NCBI GenBank assembly: GCA_902611175.1
Contig: CACLYQ010000013.1
Coordinates: 1-37,218, forward strand
DNA: 37,218 bases
Direction: 5' to 3'
From: an uncultured Pelagibacteraceae bacterium
GTDB taxonomy: Bacteria > Pseudomonadota > Alphaproteobacteria > Pelagibacterales > Pelagibacteraceae
How positions within the stretch are numbered: the stretch's first letter is position 1; each line of letters begins with the position of its first letter. The notes below the pieces were generated by a model. The model did not search any database. It was not told the origin of the DNA and saw only the letters and a list, made by a program, of their open reading frames with translations. This document shows positions 31,779 to 37,218 of the stretch, one piece after another. A program made the position numbers and the translations under genes.

Positions 31779-32327
31779 TTATGCTGCTTTTAGTGTGCCG
31801 AGTAATAATCTAAAAGGTATCAACATTACAAGAGCTACAAATATTTTTACCGCAAGATCTCCTAACGATAAAGTTACCCAAGGAATTCCCGTTCCATAGA
31901 ATGATATTGAGAAAAATAAAAAAGTATCAACAGTTGAACCTATTAAAGAAGATGTTAAAGGTGCTATAAACCACTTTTTTTGTCTTAATTGATCAAATAT
32001 CTGAACATCTAAAAGTTGAGCAATTATAAAAGCTGTTCCTGAACCAATTGCTATTCTTATAGAAATAAGATCAGTAAAATTAGTTGAAAATATTAAAGTA
32101 AATAAAATTCCAATTGTGAAGCCTATATAGACAATTTTTCTAGCTACTAATTTTCCAAAGGATCTGTTGGCTAAATCTGTAATTAAAAATGCAATTGGAT
32201 AACTAAAAGCACCGTAAGTTAAAATTTCCTCTAAACCGTAATATTTTATAGGAAACTGAACTAAATAATTAGATGCTAGCACAACCAATCCCATTAAAAA
32301 TGAGAGAGTAAGGAAAACTTTATTCAT
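31779..32327 (-). CDS. yhhQ: Queuosine precursor transporter (YhhQ/VUT family)
   Basis: A 182-residue inner-membrane protein with about six transmembrane helices. The diagnostic stretches are TYGAFSYPIAFLITDLANRSFGKLVARKIVY, with the conserved Asp after a proline-bearing helix, and IFDQLRQKKWFIAPLTSSLIGSTVDTFLFF. YhhQ-type carriers import queuosine precursors (preQ0/preQ1), used for the wobble base of GUN tRNAs, which suits a cell scavenging the precursor. The start shares a base with the rpmB stop (TAATG). A broader VUT-family transport role remains possible. Confidence 0.88.
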   Translation of the reverse strand: MNKVFLTLSFLMGLVVLASNYLVQFPIKYYGLEEILTYGAFSYPIAFLITDLANRSFGKLVARKIVYIGFTIGILFTLIFSTNFTDLISIRIAIGSGTAFIIAQLLDVQIFDQLRQKKWFIAPLTSSLIGSTVDTFLFFSISFYGTGIPWVTLSLGDLAVKIFVALVMLIPFRLLLGTLKAA

Positions 32328-32608
32328 TATGCTGTTTTTGCGATTAGTGATTTTTTAAGCTTTTTTAATCTCAACGATAAATCTCTTGATTTTGCAGATT
32401 TTAAGAAATTATCAAAGCTACCTTTTTTATCTACAGATCTAACACCTGCATTTGAAACTGTTAACCTCAAAGATTTTTTTAAAAGTTCACTTTTAAATTT
32501 TACTTTCTTTAAATTTGGAAGAAATCTTCTCTTAGTTTTATTGTTAGCGTGACTAACATTATGGCCTTTTAGAGGTATTTTACCAGTAAGTTCGCATTTT
32601 TTAGACAT
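32327..32608 (-). CDS. rpmB: 50S ribosomal protein L28
   Basis: A 93-residue L28 with the standard start [33 protein letters not shown] and the C-terminal basic helix. Only one Cys (Cys 5) remains of the CxxC pairs found in zinc-binding forms, so this is the zinc-independent (C-minus) type, as in most Alphaproteobacteria. It is translationally coupled to the transporter gene and follows pyrD by 43 bases. The gene is likely to have its own promoter in that gap, though I see no convincing one. Confidence 0.97.
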   Translation of the reverse strand: MSKKCELTGKIPLKGHNVSHANNKTKRRFLPNLKKVKFKSELLKKSLRLTVSNAGVRSVDKKGSFDNFLKSAKSRDLSLRLKKLKKSLIAKTA

Positions 32609-32651
32609 AAATTTTCAAGATGTATATGGTCTTAAAGAATACCAGTCAAGA

Positions 32652-33692
32652 TTAATTTTTTGTTCCAATAGCTTCAGAAATATTTTTAAAACCTTCTCTT
32701 TTTACAATTTCGTCGAGATCTTTATTAATCTTTGAAGCAATAGTCGGTCCTTTATAAACCATGCCTGTATACAATTGCACAAGAGTTGCACCGCTTACAA
32801 TTTTATTAAAAACTCCTTCGGCAGAATCAACACCTCCAACTCCAATTATTAAGATTTTTTTTCCAACTAATTTAAAAAATTTATTAATTAATTCATTAGA
32901 GATATTTTCAAGTGGTTTTCCAGACAAACCGCCTTTCTCTAATTTATTTATATTAGATATATTTTCTCTATTTCTATCTGTCGTATTTGAAACTATAACT
33001 ATTTTAACATTATATTTTAAAAAAAGTTCTGAGATTTCATCAATACTGTTTTCATCAATATCAGGAGATACCTTGACTGCTATTGGCACATTTGAATTTA
33101 AATTTTTCTTTTCTTCATTTATGCATTTTAAAAGATTATCTAAATCTTCATTTTTGTGAAAGTTTCTTAAATTTTCTGTATTAGGAGAAGAGATATTAAT
33201 TGTAATATAGTCTGCTAAATTATGAAATTTTCTGAAACAAATTAAATAATCTTCAACTCTGTTTTCAGTATCTTTATTAGGTCCTATATTAATACCAAGT
33301 AATCCATTAGGTGAATTATTTTCAATATTTTTTTTACTTTCTTCTGATCCAATATTGTTAAATCCAAGTCTATTAATTAAAGCCTCATCTTCTTCCAATC
33401 TGAACACTCTTGGCTTTGGATTTCCTATTTGTGGTTTAGGTGTAATTGTACCTACCTCAACAAAACCAAATCCTAGTTTGTATAGAGGATTGTAAACTTC
33501 TGCATTTTTATCAAATCCAGCAGCTACACCTAGAGGAGATTTTAACGTTTTGTTTAAAAATTTAGTTTGGATAGTAACTCTGGTTGTTTTATCTATAGCT
33601 GGTATCTGATTTAACTTTAAAGCCTTTATTGCTAGTGAGTGAGCAACTTCAGGGCTAAATTTAAATATAAATGGTCTTATAAGATTAAACAT
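32652..33692 (-). CDS. pyrD: Dihydroorotate dehydrogenase (quinone), class 2
   Basis: A 346-residue FMN enzyme of pyrimidine synthesis that feeds electrons to quinone at the inner membrane. N-terminal membrane-associated helices (residues 1-40, LIRPFIFKFSPEVAHSLAIKAL) mark class 2. SPLGVAAGFDKNAEV, GFVEVGTITPKPQIGNPKPRVFRL, NISSPNTENLR (catalytic Ser) and IIGVGGVDSAEG are family motifs. I start at ATG 33692 (8-base overlap with the lysS stop); a TTG two codons upstream is the alternative. The overlap with lysS suggests coexpression. Confidence 0.95.
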   Translation of the reverse strand: MFNLIRPFIFKFSPEVAHSLAIKALKLNQIPAIDKTTRVTIQTKFLNKTLKSPLGVAAGFDKNAEVYNPLYKLGFGFVEVGTITPKPQIGNPKPRVFRLEEDEALINRLGFNNIGSEESKKNIENNSPNGLLGINIGPNKDTENRVEDYLICFRKFHNLADYITINISSPNTENLRNFHKNEDLDNLLKCINEEKKNLNSNVPIAVKVSPDIDENSIDEISELFLKYNVKIVIVSNTTDRNRENISNINKLEKGGLSGKPLENISNELINKFFKLVGKKILIIGVGGVDSAEGVFNKIVSGATLVQLYTGMVYKGPTIASKINKDLDEIVKREGFKNISEAIGTKN

Positions 33693-35253
33693 TTTCAACC
33701 TTTTTTCTTATCAATTCTTTAGTTTCATTTACTCCAAAAAAACTAATGAAGAAGCCCATTCTGGGTCCATTTTCATCACCAAATACAACCTCATAGATAA
33801 GCTTAAACCATTCTCTTAAATTTTCTTTATAACCATTTTCTTTTCCTACGGTAAAAATATTTGTCTGAATATCTTCAGGAGCCATTTTATCATTACAATT
33901 ATCTAAAGACTTAATTAATGCTTTCAGTGCAACTTTCTCTTTTTCATTTGGAGTTTTGTAAATTTTTTTTATTTTTATAACATCATTGAAATATTTTATT
34001 GCATATTCAATTAAATTATCAAAAATTGGATGATCATTTTCATTAATTTCTGACTTGTATTTTTTTACAAATTTCCAAAGTAATTGTTTGTTGTCCGCAT
34101 TACTTGTTTCAACTAAATTTAAAAGCATTGAAAAAGTCATAATTGTATTTTCCTCTGGCATTGATCCATTATGTACATGCCAAACTGGATTCATTAACTT
34201 CTGTAAATCATTTTGAGTTTTTCCTTTTTCTATAAAATCTAGATATTCATCAACAGCTTTTGGAACAACTTCTCTGTACAATTTTTTTGCTCTTTTTGGA
34301 TTTTGATACATGTAAAGAGATAGACTTTGAGGAGATGCATAATTCAGCCATTCATCTATAGTTACCCCATTACCTTTTGATTTAGATATTTTTTCACCTT
34401 TTTCGTCCAAAAAAAGCTCATAAGCAAAACCAGATGGGTTAGATTTACCTAATGTTTTAATAATCTTAGTTGAAAGAATTGCACTCTCAATTAAATCCTT
34501 TCCATACATTTCAAAATCAACATCTAAAGCGTACCATCTCATTGCCCAATCAACTTTCCATTGCAATTTGCAGTTCCCGTCTAAAATACTTTTTTCCAAT
34601 TTTGATCCATTATTATCAAATATGATTTTAGAAGATTTAGAATCAATTTCTAAAACAGGTATTTCAAGAACTTTTCCAGTTTCTGGGCATATTGGTAAAA
34701 AGGGAGAATAGGTTTTCTGCCTTTCTTTGCCTAAAGTTGGAAGAATTATTTCCATAATTTTTTCGTAATTTTCTAGAACTAATTTTAGGGTGTCATTAAA
34801 ATAACCAGACTTGTAGAGTTCTGTAGAACTTTTAAATGAATATTTAAATTTAAAATTATCAAGAAATTGTTTCAACATATTGTTATTATGTTCTCCAAAA
34901 CTACGAAACTTTTCAAATGGATCAGGGACATCCGTTAAAGGTTTGTGAAGATTATTTTTGAGCTTTTCTTGATTTGGAACATTTTCAGGTACTTTTCTAA
35001 GACCATCCATATCATCAGAAAATGTAATAATTTCCTTTGGAATATCTGTTAAATGATCAAGAGCGTTGACAATCATTGTCGTCCTTGCAACTTCTCCAAA
35101 TGTACCTATATGAGGTAGACCACTAGGGCCATAACCTGTTTGTAAAACTATTTTATTTTTTTTTTCTATGTTTGATTTTCTCTCTCTTAATAGCTTTTTT
35201 GCCTCAACAAATGGCCAGGCGTTTGTTTTGTCAAAATTTGTTTTGTCTATCAC
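33685..35253 (-). CDS. lysS: Lysyl-tRNA synthetase, class I (archaeal-type)
   Basis: A 522-residue class I LysRS, unrelated to the class II LysRS of E. coli. The HIGH-type motif is PHIGT (47-51) after TGYGPSGL and the KMSKS-type motif is KISKSKGNG (288-296). SDDMDGLRKVPENVP, WAMRWYALDVDFEMYGKDL and the C-terminal alpha-helix cage follow the family plan. Alphaproteobacteria often use this class, so it supports the taxonomic call. The frame begins with GTG at 35253; upstream AAGG lies about 14 bases away, so the ribosome site is weak. It is the first gene of a minus-strand run with pyrD, rpmB and the queuosine carrier. Confidence 0.96.
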   Translation of the reverse strand: MIDKTNFDKTNAWPFVEAKKLLRERKSNIEKKNKIVLQTGYGPSGLPHIGTFGEVARTTMIVNALDHLTDIPKEIITFSDDMDGLRKVPENVPNQEKLKNNLHKPLTDVPDPFEKFRSFGEHNNNMLKQFLDNFKFKYSFKSSTELYKSGYFNDTLKLVLENYEKIMEIILPTLGKERQKTYSPFLPICPETGKVLEIPVLEIDSKSSKIIFDNNGSKLEKSILDGNCKLQWKVDWAMRWYALDVDFEMYGKDLIESAILSTKIIKTLGKSNPSGFAYELFLDEKGEKISKSKGNGVTIDEWLNYASPQSLSLYMYQNPKRAKKLYREVVPKAVDEYLDFIEKGKTQNDLQKLMNPVWHVHNGSMPEENTIMTFSMLLNLVETSNADNKQLLWKFVKKYKSEINENDHPIFDNLIEYAIKYFNDVIKIKKIYKTPNEKEKVALKALIKSLDNCNDKMAPEDIQTNIFTVGKENGYKENLREWFKLIYEVVFGDENGPRMGFFISFFGVNETKELIRKKVENV

Positions 35254-35339
35254 AACTACTTAAATATCCTTAATATCAGCCTTTTTAATAATTCATATAG
35301 AGTTGAAATTTATTTACCATAAAATAATGTCCATTCAAA

Positions 35340-36788
35340 ATGTCCAATTATAAAACTGTCTTTTTTACATTAGGGGTTTTGCAAATTATTTTAGGTCTTT
35401 CAATGATTGTACCTATTTTGGTTCAATTAATATTTGATCAAATTGATGCAGGATTTATCGGATCAATGATTGTTACTATTGTTTTTGGATTTTTATTTTT
35501 CATTTCTAATTATGATCACGATAAAAAGATAAGTTTACCTCAAGCTTTTTTGCTCACAGCACTTTCGTGGTTAAGTATTGCTATATTTGGTTCTTTGCCT
35601 TTAATTTTTTCTAGTACGGATTTGAGTTTTACAGATGCGTTTTTTGAGAGCATGTCTGGTATTACAACAACAGGATCTACAATTATCACCAATCTAAATG
35701 AAACATCTAAAGCGATATTACTTTGGAGAGGAATGTTACAGTGGTTTGGTGGTATTGGAATTATTGTAATGGCAATCACTTTAATGCCTTTAATGAATAT
35801 AGGGGGTATGCAACTTTTCAATATTTCATCTAATGATACTTCTGAAAAAATTTTTCCTAAAACTAAAGAAGTTTCTTTGAGATTATTGTCTATATATTCC
35901 TTATTAACTTTAACTTGTGCTTTTTTTTATTTTATATTTGGGATGAGTTTTTTTGATAGCATCGTACATGCTATGACAACAATAGCAACAGGAGGTTTTG
36001 CAAATTATAATGAATCTATAGGTTATTTTAACAGCTCGTTAATAGAAATTAATGCAATAATATTTATTATTCTTGGAAGTATACCTTTTATTAGTTACAT
36101 CAAATACTTAGCTGGAGATAAGAAAATATTTTTCAAAGACACACAAATAAAAACTTTTATAATTTTGGTTATTATTTCAATTCTTTTAATGTTTTTTTAT
36201 TTATCTGTTATAAATAAAAGCTTAACTGAGATAAGTTTTTTATCTGTTAGCTTTAATATAATTTCTATTTTAACCGGAACAGGATATGCTACAGAAAATT
36301 TTAGTAATTGGGGTCAATTTCCATTAGTATATTTCATAATTTTAATGTTCATTGGAGGCTGTGCAGGCTCTACAACTTGCGGAATAAAGATTTTTAGAGT
36401 TCAAATTTTGTATCAATTCATATCAAACCAGCTGAAAAAAATAATTTACCCTCGAGGAATTTTCAAAATTAAATATCAAAATAATAATGTGGATGAAAAA
36501 TTTATGGACTCAATTATTTCTTTTATCTTTTTTTATATATTAATATTTTTTGTTGTGACTGCACTTTTATCGCTTGATGGATTAAATTTTATTACCGCAA
36601 TTTCAGCGGCTGCCACGTCAATTTCAAATGTTGGTCCAGGTTTAGGTGATATTATTGGTCCAAACGGAAGTTTTTCAAGCCTGTCTGATTTTTCTAAATG
36701 GGTTCTCAGTGCTGCAATGATACTTGGAAGGTTGGAATTATTTGCAATTCTAGTATTATTTATTCCATCTTTTTGGAGAAAATATTAA
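35340..36788 (+). CDS. trkH: Potassium uptake protein TrkH/KtrB family
   Basis: A 482-residue K+ translocation subunit of the TrkH family, with about ten hydrophobic helices and four P-loop repeats. The selectivity-filter glycines are visible in SGITTTGSTI, TTIATGGFANY, ILTGTGYATENF and TSISNVGPGLG. It needs the cytoplasmic NAD-gated partner TrkA, whose gene is not in the window. The length and N-terminal hydrophobic extension fit TrkH rather than the shorter KtrB. ATG 35340 has no good ribosome site; a nearby ATG at 35327 is out of frame. The stop overlaps the next gene's ATG (TAATG). Confidence 0.93.
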   Translation: MSNYKTVFFTLGVLQIILGLSMIVPILVQLIFDQIDAGFIGSMIVTIVFGFLFFISNYDHDKKISLPQAFLLTALSWLSIAIFGSLPLIFSSTDLSFTDAFFESMSGITTTGSTIITNLNETSKAILLWRGMLQWFGGIGIIVMAITLMPLMNIGGMQLFNISSNDTSEKIFPKTKEVSLRLLSIYSLLTLTCAFFYFIFGMSFFDSIVHAMTTIATGGFANYNESIGYFNSSLIEINAIIFIILGSIPFISYIKYLAGDKKIFFKDTQIKTFIILVIISILLMFFYLSVINKSLTEISFLSVSFNIISILTGTGYATENFSNWGQFPLVYFIILMFIGGCAGSTTCGIKIFRVQILYQFISNQLKKIIYPRGIFKIKYQNNNVDEKFMDSIISFIFFYILIFFVVTALLSLDGLNFITAISAAATSISNVGPGLGDIIGPNGSFSSLSDFSKWVLSAAMILGRLELFAILVLFIPSFWRKY

Positions 36789-37218
36789 TGTTTGAAAAAA
36801 AACAAACCTGGTCAGAATCTATTTTAGTTTACAAGGATATTAGAATGCTAAGAATATTACTTCTTGGTGCAATTAGTGGATTTCCTTGGGTTTTAATTGC
36901 CAGCAGTTTAAGCCTTTGGCTAAAAGAAGAAGGTTTAAGTAGATCAACTATTGGATGGGCAGGTTTAATATTTGGGGTGTACGCCTTTAATTATTTATGG
37001 GCACCAATAATTGATAGAATACAAATTCCATTTTTAACAAAAAGATTAGGACATCGACGAGGCTGGATTGTCCTTATGCAAATTATAATTTTATTTAGTT
37101 TAATTGTTTGGAGTTTTATTAACCCTACAGAAAATTTGGCGTTACTAATTAGTGTTGGATTAGTTATAGCAATTGCTTCGGCTACACAAGATATTACAGT
37201 TGATGCGTTGAGAATCGA
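36788..37218 (+). CDS. MFS permease, AmpG-like, 3' end outside window
   Basis: A frame opening with ATG at 36788, overlapping the trkH stop, and running off the window after about 143 codons. It encodes at least four transmembrane helices. The segments GAISGFPWVLIASSLSLWLKEEG (about 28-50), GVYAFNYLWAPIIDRI, the basic loop RLGHRRGWIVLMQ and SATQDITVDALRIE are typical of AmpG-type muropeptide permeases and close MFS relatives. AmpG carries GlcNAc-anhydroMurNAc peptides into the cytoplasm. A cell-wall recycling role would agree with amgK and murU elsewhere in the window, but only the first third is visible. Confidence 0.8.
   Translation, partial: MFEKKQTWSESILVYKDIRMLRILLLGAISGFPWVLIASSLSLWLKEEGLSRSTIGWAGLIFGVYAFNYLWAPIIDRIQIPFLTKRLGHRRGWIVLMQIIILFSLIVWSFINPTENLALLISVGLVIAIASATQDITVDALRI

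Noticed and set aside
32761-33159. 132-residue open frame opposite pyrD
   Set aside because: Antisense to a conserved gene with a biased, low-complexity product; explained by codon bias of pyrD.
1-37218. CRISPR array, insertion sequence, prophage or attachment site
   Set aside because: No regularly spaced repeats, transposase, integrase or phage structural gene appears, and gene content is housekeeping throughout.

Overview
The window reads as a piece of a streamlined, very A+T-rich marine alphaproteobacterial chromosome, most probably of the SAR11 / Candidatus Pelagibacter type. The reasons are strong A+T bias in coding and spacer DNA, extremely short spacers with many stop/start overlaps, and alphaproteobacterial marker neighbourhoods: ChvG/ChvI next to ahcY, tsaE-amgK-murU, a RegA/ActR regulator, a DUF1476 protein and a class I lysyl-tRNA synthetase. 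This is inferred from content, not from a marker phylogeny. I see no tRNA, rRNA, CRISPR array, insertion sequence, integrase or phage gene. No spacer exceeds 300 bases; the longest is 16919-17114.

Layout. 2-2592: end of an oligopeptidase B gene, an IbpA-type small heat-shock protein behind a heat-shock-like promoter, and a small lipoprotein on the minus strand. 2731-7421: a four-gene BMP-family ABC importer (ATPase, two permeases, binding protein) closed by a clear terminator; a purine-type phosphoribosyltransferase faces it. 7984-10074: two tandem DUF1330 genes, an AlkA-like DNA glycosylase and a DMT permease. 10109-15523: msrA, a mercaptopyruvate-type sulfurtransferase, and an RND efflux pair without an outer-membrane channel. 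15513-16918 (minus): DUF1476 protein, secreted SNase-like nuclease, SLT-domain lipoprotein. 17115-17825: gpmA behind the longest spacer, which holds a 13-bp inverted repeat.

17815-26267 (minus) is a long collinear run: polA, chvI, chvG, ahcY, tsaE, amgK, murU. It combines DNA replication and repair, envelope-stress signalling, the methyl cycle, tRNA t6A modification and cell-wall sugar recycling. bioY and a regA/actR regulator follow, converging. 27630-31778 (plus) is a compact polyamine operon: a fold-III decarboxylase, a deoxyhypusine-synthase-like protein, N-carbamoylputrescine amidohydrolase and agmatine deiminase, preceded by a terminator-like hairpin in the leader. 31779-35253 (minus): lysS (class I), pyrD, rpmB and a queuosine-precursor transporter. 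35340-37218: trkH and the start of an AmpG-like MFS permease.

The most interesting item is the polyamine operon. A deoxyhypusine synthase homologue in a bacterium has no eIF5A to act on. Its position between a decarboxylase and the two agmatine-processing enzymes suggests a homospermidine or related polyamine route, possibly controlled by attenuation. The cell-wall theme (SLT lipoprotein, AmgK, MurU, AmpG-like permease) and the purine theme (BMP importer plus phosphoribosyltransferase) are weaker functional groupings.
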